Below are positions 1-9,599 of a stretch of 64,000 nt of DNA, piece by piece. The notes under the pieces were generated by a model. It saw only the letters and a program-made list of their open reading frames with translations, ran no database searches and was not told where the DNA came from. The first letter of the stretch is position 1, and each line of letters opens with the position of its first letter. A program made the translations under genes and the position numbers. The stretch is from a virus. The stretch is from IMG/VR virus record IMGVR_UViG_3300008453_004667, positions 1 to 64,000 of that record, one strand, 5' to 3'.

Positions 1-296
1 TTTTGTTTAGGCATTTTTGTTTGGACTTCTGGTTTTACTTCTAGTACGTAAGTCATCACTGTTCCATCTTTTTTCTTCGTTTTTACGACAAAATCTGGAA
101 AGTAACGGTGCATCTTTTTATCGATGGGATTGCGATATGGTATGAACAGTTCTTCTGATGCCCACCAGGTAACCATAGGATTTTCATCCAAATATTTCAT
201 GACGTAGAGTTCCCACGAAGAACGGTAGATGATATTTGTTGCATCTCCGTTATATTTCGTCGGATTTTTTGGAGTAAACTTTCCTGAATATGGCAT
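1..296 (-). CDS. 4: Head completion protein gp4 (partial, 3' end outside window)
   Basis: The minus strand reads open from an ATG at 296 to the window edge, giving about 98 residues. The start MPYSGKFTPKNPTKYNGDAT and the later stretches NIIYRSSWELYVMKYLD, WWASEELFIPY and KKMHRYFPDFVVKTK match the T4 gp4 (also called gp50) head-completion family from memory. In T4 this protein acts late in head assembly, before tail joining. T4 gp4 is about 150 residues, so roughly a third is missing here. It is divergent from the tube-cap gene at 325, with 28 bases between the starts; gp4 close to gp53 also fits T4 gene order. I see no strong ribosome binding site before the ATG. Confidence 0.85.
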   Translation of the reverse strand, partial: MPYSGKFTPKNPTKYNGDATNIIYRSSWELYVMKYLDENPMVTWWASEELFIPYRNPIDKKMHRYFPDFVVKTKKKDGTVMTYVLEVKPEVQTKMPKQ

Positions 297-301
297 AAAT
301 A
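294..301 (+). promoter_or_regulatory. T4-late-type promoter element candidate (CATAAATA)
   Basis: CATAAATA lies 31 bases before the ATG at 325 and resembles the T4 late promoter TATAAATA. The 11-mer TGGCATAAATA at 291-301 recurs exactly at 63926-63936 before gp13. A ribosome binding site (AAAGGAA, about 314-320) follows it. The element overlaps the gp4 start codon on the other strand. Confidence 0.5.
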
Positions 302-324
302 TTATATATTCACAAAGGAATCAT

Positions 325-1635
325 ATGGCATTTTTCAACTTAACCGAAATCAAAATCAATAATACGAGTGATGGTGATACCCTTGGTTTAACAAAACAAA
401 TTTTGCGTGATAGCAGATATATGAGTAATGTACTAAGATATCCTTTGGATATAGGTTCTTTAGATAAAGGACACTATATGGTAATCCATATTAATCAACA
501 AGAAAAAACTAGATTTGATAGAACAAAGGACGAGGTTGGCTTGCCTAACTTTTATGGAAATCCTACTATTATACAAAATCAAAAGTATAATGGAACACCC
601 AATCCTTTTTCGCAAACTGTATCTGGTCTTACACAAATAGTTGAAGATGTCAATGAATCTGGACCTACACAAATAAGTAAAGAAATGATTAAAAAAGGAG
701 CTTCTTTTCTTTCTGATAAAGCCAATGCAAAAATAGAAAATATGAATGAAACGTTCCAAGAAGGTTTTGAGAGTGCTGCTGGTGGATTAAATTCGTTTGG
801 TAAAGGATTGTCTGATTCTGCGAAAGAAATTTTTAATTTAGCTAATTCTGGAAAAGGTTTGAGAACTATAAAAAGAACCACGGATAGTATTGCTTTTTAT
901 ATGCCAGATACTTTAAATTTTACAAATAATCAACAATATTCTACAATAGAATTTGGATCTTCACCTCTAGCTTACTTGGCAGCTGCAACAGCCGGTTATA
1001 GTCAAATAAAAGGATCAGGAGAGAAAAAAATTGAAAGTGCCGTTAAAAACTTAACACCATTCATTTTAAACAATTTTTTACGAAAAACTCTCGGTGGTGC
1101 AGGATCAGGAGTTTTTGCCGCAGGATTTGGAGCAGTTGTAAATCCTCAACTAGAAATGATATATTCGTCTCCTTCATTTAGAGAGTTCAGATTTGATTTT
1201 ATGTTATATCCAAGAAGTTCTAAAGAAGCGGTTGAAGTTCAAAAAATATTACAAAGACTTAGATTTCATCAAGCACCAGAAGTTTTAAAAGAAGGAATTG
1301 GAGCCTTAGGTGGATTCTTCTTAGTGCCACCATCCGAATTTGATATAAAATTTTACTACAACGGTTCTATAAATCCTAATATTCCTCAAATTTCAACTTG
1401 TGTTTTGACATCTATAGATACAGATTATGCACCAAATGGATGGTCTGCATATGAATCTCCTGACAATTTTGGACAACCTGAGATTGGAAAAACTGGTATG
1501 CCTGTTGGTATTAGATTATCTTTAAATTTCCAAGAAACGGAAATTCTTACAAAAGATTCTTTTGTTGAAGTTGCGGGAAGAGATAGGGACGATGTGGCGA
1601 TGTGGGAAGTTTCTACCACCAAAAGAAGATTTTAA
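325..1635 (+). CDS. Baseplate tail-tube cap/initiator protein (gp48- or gp54-like)
   Basis: This 436-residue protein starts at MAFFNLTEIKINN. I chose the ATG at 325 because it follows AAAGGAA and because the longer frame from 229 would run through gp4 on the other strand. The C-terminal part, with SSPSFREFRFDFMLYPRSS, TCVLTSIDTDYAPNGWSAY and GIRLSLNFQETEILTKDSF, is the pattern of the T4 gp48/gp54 proteins that cap the central baseplate and start tail-tube polymerisation. The middle (about residues 90-180) is low in complexity and could be an insertion. It heads the gp53-hub-spike gene run. gp48 and gp54 are themselves related, so the choice between them is uncertain. Confidence 0.68.
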   Translation: MAFFNLTEIKINNTSDGDTLGLTKQILRDSRYMSNVLRYPLDIGSLDKGHYMVIHINQQEKTRFDRTKDEVGLPNFYGNPTIIQNQKYNGTPNPFSQTVSGLTQIVEDVNESGPTQISKEMIKKGASFLSDKANAKIENMNETFQEGFESAAGGLNSFGKGLSDSAKEIFNLANSGKGLRTIKRTTDSIAFYMPDTLNFTNNQQYSTIEFGSSPLAYLAAATAGYSQIKGSGEKKIESAVKNLTPFILNNFLRKTLGGAGSGVFAAGFGAVVNPQLEMIYSSPSFREFRFDFMLYPRSSKEAVEVQKILQRLRFHQAPEVLKEGIGALGGFFLVPPSEFDIKFYYNGSINPNIPQISTCVLTSIDTDYAPNGWSAYESPDNFGQPEIGKTGMPVGIRLSLNFQETEILTKDSFVEVAGRDRDDVAMWEVSTTKRRF

Positions 1636-1648
1636 TAAAAGGTAATAA

Positions 1649-2302
1649 ATGTCAAAATTTTTTAATTACTTTCCTAAGGTTGTTTATTTTTCCGATAGAG
1701 ATCAAACATCTTTAGATATAATAACAAACTTAACTTTTAAATTTAAGTTTAATGAAAATTTTAAACAAAATTCTGTTGTTTATTATGATTATATTATTCC
1801 TGAAGGAGAAACACCAGAAATTTTAGCGGACAAATTTTATGATTCTTCCGAAAGACACTGGATAATTTTAATGGTTAATAATATTATAAATCCTTTGTTA
1901 GATTGGCCAATGAGTTATACAACACTAAACAAATATATCGATTCAAAATATTCTGCAAATAATTATGCCGATACTTCTAATACCTCGGTTACGGGACTTT
2001 CTTGGTCGGAATCAAATGTAAAAGAATATTTTGTAAAAGAGAGAAAAACTATATTAGATACTAAAGAGTTTGAAGAAAAAACGATAATTCTAACGCAACC
2101 TGACTACGCAAATACTTCTCCAATAACCTCAAATAATTACACTTTAATTGGTGGTACTCAAATAGAATTTAAAAGAACTAGAGGAACAAAAACTTATTAT
2201 GAATATGAACATGAGACAAATGAAAATAAAAGAAAAATTAAATTGTTAAAAAAAGAATTCGTTCCTTTTTTAGAAAAAGAATTTAAAGATTTAACAAAAT
2301 AA
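1649..2302 (+). CDS. 53: Baseplate wedge subunit gp53
   Basis: The protein has 217 residues; T4 gp53 has about 196. The N-terminal region, with FNYFPKVVYFSD and then YYDYIIPEGETPEILADKFY and ERHWIILMVNNIINPLLDWP, is the hallmark of gp53, which carries a LysM-like segment and helps join wedges around the hub. The C-terminal third is rich in lysine and glutamate and less conserved in feel. It starts 13 bases after the tube-cap gene behind a weak AAAGG, and the next gene begins one base after its stop. Baseplate wedge assignment is firm from motif and neighbourhood. Confidence 0.85.
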   Translation: MSKFFNYFPKVVYFSDRDQTSLDIITNLTFKFKFNENFKQNSVVYYDYIIPEGETPEILADKFYDSSERHWIILMVNNIINPLLDWPMSYTTLNKYIDSKYSANNYADTSNTSVTGLSWSESNVKEYFVKERKTILDTKEFEEKTIILTQPDYANTSPITSNNYTLIGGTQIEFKRTRGTKTYYEYEHETNENKRKIKLLKKEFVPFLEKEFKDLTK

Positions 2303-2303
2303 A

Positions 2304-3656
2304 ATGCAATCGAATTTTTTAATATCAACTGGGTTTATAATAAAAGAATTAAACCTTGTCGCCAAAGATAAAACTGAACGAAGTCTTATTGCACACTACA
2401 AAGAAATAAACATTTTCGATTCAATATTGCAGCCATGTTTAACTGGTAATATTTTAATTGAAGATTCGTCTGGATTGTCTGATTCTTTTTTATTAGACGG
2501 TAATGATTTTATAAAAATTCACATAGGAAAAGTTGACGATGATACTTTAGATATAAAAAGAATTTTTAGAATTTATAAACAGTCTGATAGAAATGTAGTA
2601 AATCAAACTAAAGAAACTTATATTTTACATTTTATTTCTGAAGAATTTGTTACGGCACAATTTAAAAAGGTGGGACAAGCTTATTTAAATACCACATATA
2701 GTAACACTGCACTCAAAATTCTTAGAGATTATTTAAAAACTCCTAGTGAAAAAATAAAAGGAGGAGAATTTGATACATCTTTAGGAATAAGAGATATTGT
2801 AGTTCCATTATATTTAAATCCAATAGACGCTATAATGTGGATGACAAAATTGGCAATTGATACTGATCACAGACCATGTTTTCTTTTTTACGAAAATATT
2901 TTTGGTTATAACTTTGCTAGTTTAAGTAATTTGTTAGATAAAGAATCGGTTGTAAATATAAATTTTGATCCTAAAAACTTAGGTCGTATGGATGAAACAA
3001 ATGATATGTTTGGAGCCAGACATTTTGAAGTTATACAGCAGTTTGATATTTTATCAAATATAAAAAACGGAGTTTATTCGGGTAAATTTATTGGATATGA
3101 TAGAAATATAGGTCAAAGTCTAGAATTAAATTTCGATTACAATTCTATAAATCATCCAAAAAATTCTAGGAATAACGGACCTGCTGTGGCAAATTTAAAA
3201 ACCATAGAAGGCGATTTATTAAACAATTTTTCAGAATCAAATATAGTTGAAGGTCCTACAAGTTTAATATCTAGAAATATAAATGAAATAAAACAAAATA
3301 GTCCAGGAGAATTCGAAAAGAAGATAGATTATGAACAAATTTTATTTCAGAGAGAATCTATATTTGCAAACTTCTTTTCACAAAGAGTTAAACTTGTAGT
3401 GCCAGGAAATTTTGGAATTTCATCAGGAGCAAATGTATATTTAAACATACCTAAATTCTCCGAGAAAGTTCCAGGAGAAAATAATTTAGACAGAACATTA
3501 TATGGTCATTATATGATCATCGCAGCACGGCACAAATTAACACCGGACAATAAACACGAAACTATTTTTGAAGCTTGTACAAACAGTTCAAATAGAAGTG
3601 ATAGATATAATAAAATGATCGGCGTTGATAATGTAACTAATACAAATTATGCGTAA
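2304..3656 (+). CDS. Probable baseplate central hub protein (gp27-like)
   Basis: This 450-residue protein sits between gp53 and the gp5-like gene, where a hub protein is expected. The N-terminal region NIFDSILQPCLTGNILIED followed by FIKIHIGK looks like the beta-rich tube-like first domain of gp27/VgrG/gpD hub proteins. The C-terminal stretch GHYMIIAARHKLTPDN fits the second such domain. T4 gp27 is 391 residues and forms a trimer that mates the tail tube to the spike. The assignment rests on position plus weak motif resemblance; other baseplate-centre roles are possible. Confidence 0.55.
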   Translation: MQSNFLISTGFIIKELNLVAKDKTERSLIAHYKEINIFDSILQPCLTGNILIEDSSGLSDSFLLDGNDFIKIHIGKVDDDTLDIKRIFRIYKQSDRNVVNQTKETYILHFISEEFVTAQFKKVGQAYLNTTYSNTALKILRDYLKTPSEKIKGGEFDTSLGIRDIVVPLYLNPIDAIMWMTKLAIDTDHRPCFLFYENIFGYNFASLSNLLDKESVVNINFDPKNLGRMDETNDMFGARHFEVIQQFDILSNIKNGVYSGKFIGYDRNIGQSLELNFDYNSINHPKNSRNNGPAVANLKTIEGDLLNNFSESNIVEGPTSLISRNINEIKQNSPGEFEKKIDYEQILFQRESIFANFFSQRVKLVVPGNFGISSGANVYLNIPKFSEKVPGENNLDRTLYGHYMIIAARHKLTPDNKHETIFEACTNSSNRSDRYNKMIGVDNVTNTNYA

Positions 3657-3677
3657 TATTTTTTTAAGGATAATCCT

Positions 3678-5483
3678 ATGACTATGCAAGTTGTAGAAAG
3701 AGATGCTATAGTTATCAATAATGCTGATCCACTTGGATTAGCCCGACTTCAAGTTTTTATCTATGGTGTTCATGATATAACTGGAATTAAAACTCCATTT
3801 GAGAACCTTCCTTGGGCGTTTGCATCTCAAACTACCGTTTCTATACCAAAAATATACACTCCAATAAAAGTAAAATATAAATTTTCTTTTGGTAGTGCAA
3901 TGAGAGCTTTTGCTGATCAAGAGGCTTTAGAATGGCACTCTCCTTCACCTTATTTGAAATTAACAGAAAATAGAGACCCAAGACTCTATTTAAAATATGA
4001 CAGTGAAAATCAAAAATTTTTAAACCAAAGTCCTGTAGATTATTCAACGATTAAAAATAAAATAGCACAATTAGAGGAAGAAAAGAAAACATTAGAAAAT
4101 GCCAAAAAAGCTAATGAAGAAGAACTAAAAAATTTAATTGCAGATGAAGAAAAATATCAAGTTTCACCTATAGACGAATCTGGATGGACTGTAGCTATAG
4201 AATACTCAAAAAGTGAACTCAATAACTTTTTAAATGATGTTGGTTCAATTGGTTCAGTAAGTGGGCAATCTTACGATAGTAGAATTTCTCAATTAGAATC
4301 TCAAATACAAAGTGGTAGAAAATTAGCTGAGATTGCGTATCCAAATAGAAATGAAGATGAGCAAGATTTAACATTAGAACAATATGCTGATCAAGTTTGG
4401 AATTCTCGTGAACTAACTGAAAGAGATAATTTAGTAACCAGAAAAGGACTACTAGAAAGAAATATATTAGATGCTGAGACAAACCTGGCAAATCTTTATA
4501 AGAACTCTACATCAAATTTAAATAGAGTAAATACGCAAAAACAAGGAATTCAAGAAGAAATAAACAAACAAAGTCTTAAAATACAAGAAATAGATAAACA
4601 AATTGCAGAACTAAATTCTCAAGCTTCTAATGCGCCGAATGCTTTACTTTCCATAGAACAGGCAAGATCATTGGATGCAAGAGTAGGCCGATATGATGAA
4701 ACTTCTGGTAAAGTTTATAATACACAAGAAGAATTAATAGGTAACTGGACAGGATATACTTTTTATTTACCCGGTTACGCATTACAACCTGGACCTTCTA
4801 TACCAGACAGAAAAAAATTAATACCAATAGATTCGAAAGGTAGAATAAGTGAAGAATCTTATTTACAATCAACAAATCTTAATGGTTCAAAATCTGGTCA
4901 ACTGAGTACAATTATAGATCCTTCGGATAGTGTAGCTATAGAAAAATCAAATAATGATAAAACTTGGAATTGTGATATTTCCTATGAAACTAGATTAAAA
5001 ATTCTCACAAAAAGACAAGAAGTTATAACAGCAGTTAAATGGTTGAGAGATAAGATACTTGCTCTTTTTGCAATTGATGGAAATTCTGCCACAGCTCAGT
5101 GGATTAAACAAACGGTTAAACTTTTAACGGCTACACTCAAAAGTATTCAGAAATTTTTAAAAGTAATAAATGAAATAGTACTAGAGATTGCAAAAATTAC
5201 CGCACAGATAAGACAACTAATAAACTGGATATTAAGTTTACCCGCAAGATTATTGGTTCTGTTGCAAGACTGTTTAACTCATTTTTTTAATTCATTGACT
5301 GATGCTTTTTCCGAATCAATATCTTTAAGTGGTGCCGGTGGTGAAAATGTATCTTTTTCTGAAGTAACAGAATTAATATCTGAAACACAAAAAACATTCC
5401 AAACAGCAAAAGAAACAGTAGAAATTACAACAATAGTATATACAGAAATTAAAGCGATAGAAGCAACATTTGAAAAGGTATAA
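3678..5483 (+). CDS. gp5-like baseplate hub protein: OB domain and long coiled coil, no lysozyme domain seen
   Basis: This 601-residue protein begins with an OB-fold-like segment (NNADPLGLARLQVFIYGVHD, about residues 15-34) of the kind at the N-terminus of T4 gp5. Residues about 115-330 are rich in Glu, Lys, Gln and Leu with heptad character (for example KIAQLEEEKKTLENAKKANE), so a long coiled coil is likely. A second helical region spans about 440-530. I see no T4-lysozyme-like catalytic segment, unlike T4 gp5. The start at 3678 follows AAGGATAAT. The separate beta-helix gene follows with a one-base overlap, so OB hub and spike appear to be on two polypeptides. Confidence 0.6.
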   Translation: MTMQVVERDAIVINNADPLGLARLQVFIYGVHDITGIKTPFENLPWAFASQTTVSIPKIYTPIKVKYKFSFGSAMRAFADQEALEWHSPSPYLKLTENRDPRLYLKYDSENQKFLNQSPVDYSTIKNKIAQLEEEKKTLENAKKANEEELKNLIADEEKYQVSPIDESGWTVAIEYSKSELNNFLNDVGSIGSVSGQSYDSRISQLESQIQSGRKLAEIAYPNRNEDEQDLTLEQYADQVWNSRELTERDNLVTRKGLLERNILDAETNLANLYKNSTSNLNRVNTQKQGIQEEINKQSLKIQEIDKQIAELNSQASNAPNALLSIEQARSLDARVGRYDETSGKVYNTQEELIGNWTGYTFYLPGYALQPGPSIPDRKKLIPIDSKGRISEESYLQSTNLNGSKSGQLSTIIDPSDSVAIEKSNNDKTWNCDISYETRLKILTKRQEVITAVKWLRDKILALFAIDGNSATAQWIKQTVKLLTATLKSIQKFLKVINEIVLEIAKITAQIRQLINWILSLPARLLVLLQDCLTHFFNSLTDAFSESISLSGAGGENVSFSEVTELISETQKTFQTAKETVEITTIVYTEIKAIEATFEKV

Positions 5484-6295
5484 TGATGGCAGATACAGAA
5501 GTTAAAAAACCCGAAGGTGATAGTACTTGGTATGAACCCGATTCTCAAGCAAATAATTCAGTTTATCCTCATGTAAAAGGATTTTATTCCGATTCTGGTC
5601 ATTTTGTGGAAATGGATGACACACCACAATATGAAAGAATGAGAATACAACATAGAATAGGAAATTATACTGAGATACAATCCGATGGAACAGAAATTCA
5701 TAAAATTATTGGTGATAATTATGAAATAGTTGTTAAGAACAATCATGTTTTGATAAAAGGTTATTGCTCTGTGACTATAGAAGGTGATTCTAAATTAAAT
5801 GTTAAGGGAGATGTTTATCAAAACATTGAAGGTAATGTTTATCAAAACATTGAAGGTCAGATGGACGCTGTTGTCACCGGTGAGGTAAATTTAACTTCAG
5901 AAACCGATGTAAACATAACTGCTGGAGGAATAGAAGGACAAATTAATTTAAATGCTCCTTTTTCTGTTCATGTCGAAGGTGATTTAACTGTAAACGGAGG
6001 AATATCTTCCACAGGACCTATTGCTTGTTCTGAAAACATAATAGCGAGTAAAAAAGTTTTTGGTGCTTTAGGATTGGTAACTCCCACAGGAGTTTTAGTT
6101 GGCCTTCCAGATGCTGGTGCTGTTGCACCAGGAATTTATTCTGCTGGTCCCATTTCATCATTATCCTCAGTTACGGCGCCAGTATTGAATGATATTATTG
6201 GACCAATACAGATATTCAGACATGCGTATACATATCATTTTCATCCAGGAGATTCTGGAGGAGTTACTGGAATTCCTAGCATAGGAGCTTTATAA
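5483..6295 (+). CDS. Tail spike protein with gp5C-type beta-helix
   Basis: In this 270-residue protein, about residues 70-170 hold repeating octads of VxGxxxxx type: ITIEGDSK-, VKGDVYQN-, IEGNVYQN- and TGEVNLTS-like units. This is the pattern of the trimeric beta-helix at the C-terminus of T4 gp5 (the membrane-puncturing needle). The C-terminal FRHAYTYHFHPGDSGG segment is His-rich and could bind metal at the tip, as in phage spike tips. Two ATGs are in tandem at 5483 and 5486; either may be used. Gene order right after the OB hub protein supports the spike role. Confidence 0.75.
   Translation: MMADTEVKKPEGDSTWYEPDSQANNSVYPHVKGFYSDSGHFVEMDDTPQYERMRIQHRIGNYTEIQSDGTEIHKIIGDNYEIVVKNNHVLIKGYCSVTIEGDSKLNVKGDVYQNIEGNVYQNIEGQMDAVVTGEVNLTSETDVNITAGGIEGQINLNAPFSVHVEGDLTVNGGISSTGPIACSENIIASKKVFGALGLVTPTGVLVGLPDAGAVAPGIYSAGPISSLSSVTAPVLNDIIGPIQIFRHAYTYHFHPGDSGGVTGIPSIGAL
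5811..5858 (+). repeat. 24-bp tandem duplication in the spike beta-helix
   Basis: Units 5811-5834 and 5835-5858 are identical except for the last base. Each encodes one octad containing VYQNIEG, so the duplication adds exactly one beta-helix repeat and keeps the register. Confidence 0.9.
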
Positions 6296-7107
6296 TGGCA
6301 AATGTTTTAGATAGATTAACAACTACTTTCGATTCATCTAAATTTGGTGATGATATTAATTTGAGTGACAGAGCTAAAGCTTTTTTAAACACAAGTCCTA
6401 TAAAAATAAGTTCATGGGCGGCTAGTGATTTGGCCAATGGTGCGGTGACACGTTCTGATTATTTTCAAAATCCTGTTGCATCTTATGTTTCTAGTATATC
6501 TTCTAATTTAAATTCAATTATAACATTATGTACTACTAGTCCAGATACAAACTATCCTAGTTCTAATGCTGCGATAAAAAATTTAGCTAATTCATCAAAT
6601 AATTTAGTAACTCAATTAAATTTATTTTTACAACATACAAATAGAATATCTGGTGTTTCAGAGAGTTATTTTGATTCATCTACAGGAGTTATAAAACCAA
6701 ATTATCAAGATTGTGTCGGATCTGGAGGAATGATATTAACTATATTGGGAACAACAGATAATGTTAGAAATTCTACTCCTATTTTAAACCAGTTTACTAG
6801 TTTGTATATTGAAGAAGAATTGGCGGCTAATAATTGGAGTATAGGAAATACTAAAAACTCACTACAAACCGTGCCTTCTTCACTGACAACATCTCAAGTA
6901 AATGCAATGAATGTAATAATAAACACCGCAAATACATTACTTTACACCAGAAGAACCGAAGATGAGAATTATTTTTACGCTTCCCAACAAATTTTAAAAG
7001 ATTTTCAGATACTAAACGGAATGCAAAACTCGGGAAGTACTGAAAAAAATCTAATTACCAATAAAATAGGAACCGCAAAACTCAAAACCTCTTTAGGAGT
7101 TGAATAA
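6295..7107 (+). CDS. Conserved virion-associated protein of unknown function (baseplate region)
   Basis: I do not recognise this 270-residue protein as a named T4 homologue. It is rich in Ser, Thr and Asn, has no signal peptide or membrane segment, and has a predicted mix of helix and loops (for example INLSDRAKAFLNTSPI near the N-terminus). It lies between the spike gene (one-base overlap) and gp25 (7-base gap), inside an unbroken baseplate operon. A structural or tail-assembly role is inferred from position alone. Confidence 0.6.
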   Translation: MANVLDRLTTTFDSSKFGDDINLSDRAKAFLNTSPIKISSWAASDLANGAVTRSDYFQNPVASYVSSISSNLNSIITLCTTSPDTNYPSSNAAIKNLANSSNNLVTQLNLFLQHTNRISGVSESYFDSSTGVIKPNYQDCVGSGGMILTILGTTDNVRNSTPILNQFTSLYIEEELAANNWSIGNTKNSLQTVPSSLTTSQVNAMNVIINTANTLLYTRRTEDENYFYASQQILKDFQILNGMQNSGSTEKNLITNKIGTAKLKTSLGVE

Positions 7108-7114
7108 ATAATAG

Positions 7115-7519
7115 ATGGCCACAATTACTACCAATGTTGCGAGAACTTATAAGGACTTAGACCTCCTTTTCAATGTTCACCCAATAAAAAAAGACGTTAA
7201 TAAACACACAGCAGAAATGGCTGTGATTAATTCTGTAAAAAACTTGATTTTAACAAATCATTATGAACGTCCTTTTCAACCAGAAATAGGATCTAATGTC
7301 TCAAAACTTTTATTCGAACAACTAGATTTTGTGACTGCCGCAGCATTGGAAAGAGAAATTTCTCAGACAATACGAAATTTTGAACCAAGAGCCTCTGTTT
7401 ATAGAATACGTGCTTTACCAGATTATGACAACAATGGTTTTACGATAGATATGGAATTTACCATTATAAACAGAACTGAACCAATAACAATAACATTTTT
7501 TCTAGATCGAGTAAGATAA
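7115..7519 (+). CDS. 25: Baseplate wedge subunit gp25 (GPW/gp25 family)
   Basis: The 134-residue length matches T4 gp25 (132 residues). The segment VKNLILTNHYERPFQPEIGS is the family signature: the conserved ExPF..xxG motif of GPW/gp25 wedge proteins, which link the inner baseplate to the tail sheath. The C-terminal YRIRALPDYDNNGFTIDMEF beta hairpin also fits. The ATG at 7115 follows AGGAG at some distance; the next gene starts directly after the stop. Confidence 0.9.
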   Translation: MATITTNVARTYKDLDLLFNVHPIKKDVNKHTAEMAVINSVKNLILTNHYERPFQPEIGSNVSKLLFEQLDFVTAAALEREISQTIRNFEPRASVYRIRALPDYDNNGFTIDMEFTIINRTEPITITFFLDRVR

Positions 7520-9595
7520 ATGACAGATCGTTTAAGAGTAACAGAACTTGATTTTGATCAAATCAAAACAAATTTAAAAAGTTTTTTAAAAAGTCAAAAT
7601 GAATTTACCGACTATGATTTTGACGGTTCTGGATTAAGTGTACTTTTAGATATACTGGCTTATAATACACATTATAACGCTTATTATCTAAACATGATTG
7701 CAAATGAATCCTTCTTAGATACGGCTCTTTTAAGAAACTCGGTTATTTCTCATGCCAAAAAATTTGGATATGTTCCAAGATCAGCAACAGCTGCAAGAGC
7801 TACAATTAACTTTACTATCAATAGTTTAAACTCTACACCAGGTAGTTTAACTTTACCAAGAGGATATATTTTCTTATCTTCATTGATTGATAATAAAGTA
7901 TATAATTTTGTTACATTAGAAGATACTACCGTAACAAAAACTGGGACAAATTTCGTATTCAATAATTTAAAAATATACGAAGGATCTTTGAATAGATATT
8001 CTTTCAACCATTCTGAAGCTTCAAATCCAAAGCAAATATTTTCTATACCAGATTCGAATATTGATACATCAACATTAAAAGTTACTGTACAACAATCTTC
8101 ATCTAATACAGATTCGGTTGTTTATAGTTTAGCCACAGATGTAATAAATCTTACTGCTAACTCTACTGTTTATTTTTTACAAGAGGGACTAAACAATCAA
8201 TATCAGATTTATTTTGGTGATGATGTAATCGGTAAAAAAATACCTGACGCTGGTGTAGTAAATGTAACCTATCTTTCTACGAACGGATCTGTTGCTAATA
8301 AAGCCAATACTTTTGTTGCCACGACACCAGTCTCATCTTTTACTACTTTTAGTGTGACCCCAGTTGCCGCTTCTTCTGGCGGCGCAGCAAAGGAATCTGT
8401 CGATCAAATTAAGTTTGCAGCTCCATTACAGTTTACCTCTCAAAATAGAGCTGTAACAAAAAATGATTATATTAAACTAATTCAACAAAAATATCCACAG
8501 TTTGATGCGGTTAATGTTTGGGGTGGAGAAGAAAATATTCCTCCCGTTTATGGTAAAATTTTTATTTCTGCTAAACCTAAATTGGGATTTGAAGTTTCTG
8601 ATACCGAAAAAAATTATTTTATAAATGAGATAGTTAAACCCATAAGTGTTTTAACAGTTACTCCAGAATTTGTTGATGTTGATTATAATTACATTAAGTT
8701 AATTTCTACCGTTTATTATGACCCAACGAAAACTGATTTAAATACATCAACTCTACAATCAAAAGTTACAAATGCGATAACTTCATTTTCAAATTTAAAT
8801 TTAAATAAATTTAATTCAATTTTTAGTTCATCAAAATTAAGAACTAATGTTGATAATTCTGATATTTCTGTACAATCAAACGAATTGGAAATATTTTTGT
8901 CTAAGAGATTTAGACCTGTTTTAACACAAACTAATACTTATACTTTAGATTTTGGTGTTGAATTGTCTAGAGGCACAACACTCGATAATTTTTATTCTTC
9001 ACCAAATTTTAATATACTTGACGAAAATTTAATAGAAAGATCCTGCTTTATTGAAGAAGTTCCATCTTCATTTACAGGAGTCGAATCGATATCAGTTATA
9101 ACACCAGGTTCAGGATATACGTCAACACCAACCATAGAAATTATTGGAGATGGTCGAGGAGCCAAAGCGGCCGCCATTATCGTAAACGGAAAACTAAGTT
9201 CAGTAAAAGTTATAAATCCTGGTATTGGTTATACAACAGCTGCAATAAGAATTATTGGTGGTGGAGGAACAAATGCTACTGCTGAGTCTATTTTAGAAAA
9301 TAGGTTTGGTAAAATTAGAATCGCCTATTTTAAACCAGATGAGCTTACAAGTAGAAGTACAAAGGTTATTTTAAATGCCGAAAAAAATGAAGGTATTACT
9401 GGTGTTATAGATTACGTTTTAGGCACTATAACAATAGAAAATTTTGCTCCACTTTCTGTAGATAATGATTTTGATGAACTTTCTATAAATGTTAGACCAA
9501 AATCTACAGTTTTACAATCAATTAAAAATAAAATGTTAGCTTTCGATCAAACGGATCCAACCAGTGTTGTTGTTGAACTAAAAATCATAAAATAA
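7520..9595 (+). CDS. 6: Baseplate wedge subunit gp6
   Basis: The protein has 691 residues; T4 gp6 has 660. The N-terminal region with DYDFDGSGLSVLLDILAYNT and HYNAYYLNMIANESFLDTAL, then HAKKFGYVPRSATAARA, is typical of gp6, which forms the inner iris ring of the baseplate. A gpJ-like core follows (FTSQNRAVTKNDYIKLIQQ, about residue 305). Residues about 515-590 hold two copies of a Gly-rich beta module with GSGYTSTPTIEI and GIGYTTAAIRII, which also appears in the neighbouring wedge proteins. It starts immediately after gp25. Confidence 0.9.
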   Translation: MTDRLRVTELDFDQIKTNLKSFLKSQNEFTDYDFDGSGLSVLLDILAYNTHYNAYYLNMIANESFLDTALLRNSVISHAKKFGYVPRSATAARATINFTINSLNSTPGSLTLPRGYIFLSSLIDNKVYNFVTLEDTTVTKTGTNFVFNNLKIYEGSLNRYSFNHSEASNPKQIFSIPDSNIDTSTLKVTVQQSSSNTDSVVYSLATDVINLTANSTVYFLQEGLNNQYQIYFGDDVIGKKIPDAGVVNVTYLSTNGSVANKANTFVATTPVSSFTTFSVTPVAASSGGAAKESVDQIKFAAPLQFTSQNRAVTKNDYIKLIQQKYPQFDAVNVWGGEENIPPVYGKIFISAKPKLGFEVSDTEKNYFINEIVKPISVLTVTPEFVDVDYNYIKLISTVYYDPTKTDLNTSTLQSKVTNAITSFSNLNLNKFNSIFSSSKLRTNVDNSDISVQSNELEIFLSKRFRPVLTQTNTYTLDFGVELSRGTTLDNFYSSPNFNILDENLIERSCFIEEVPSSFTGVESISVITPGSGYTSTPTIEIIGDGRGAKAAAIIVNGKLSSVKVINPGIGYTTAAIRIIGGGGTNATAESILENRFGKIRIAYFKPDELTSRSTKVILNAEKNEGITGVIDYVLGTITIENFAPLSVDNDFDELSINVRPKSTVLQSIKNKMLAFDQTDPTSVVVELKIIK

Positions 9596-9599
9596 AAAA

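Noticed and set aside
229-324. N-terminal extension of the tube-cap protein
   Set aside because: It runs antisense through gp4, and the ATG at 325 has a good ribosome binding site and the family-like start.
3678-5483. Lysozyme domain in the gp5-like protein
   Set aside because: I looked for the T4-lysozyme Glu/Asp/Thr context and found none; the region is coiled coil.
7102-7114. AATAAATA before gp25 as a late promoter
   Set aside because: Same problem: too close to the ATG at 7115 and formed by the preceding stop codon.
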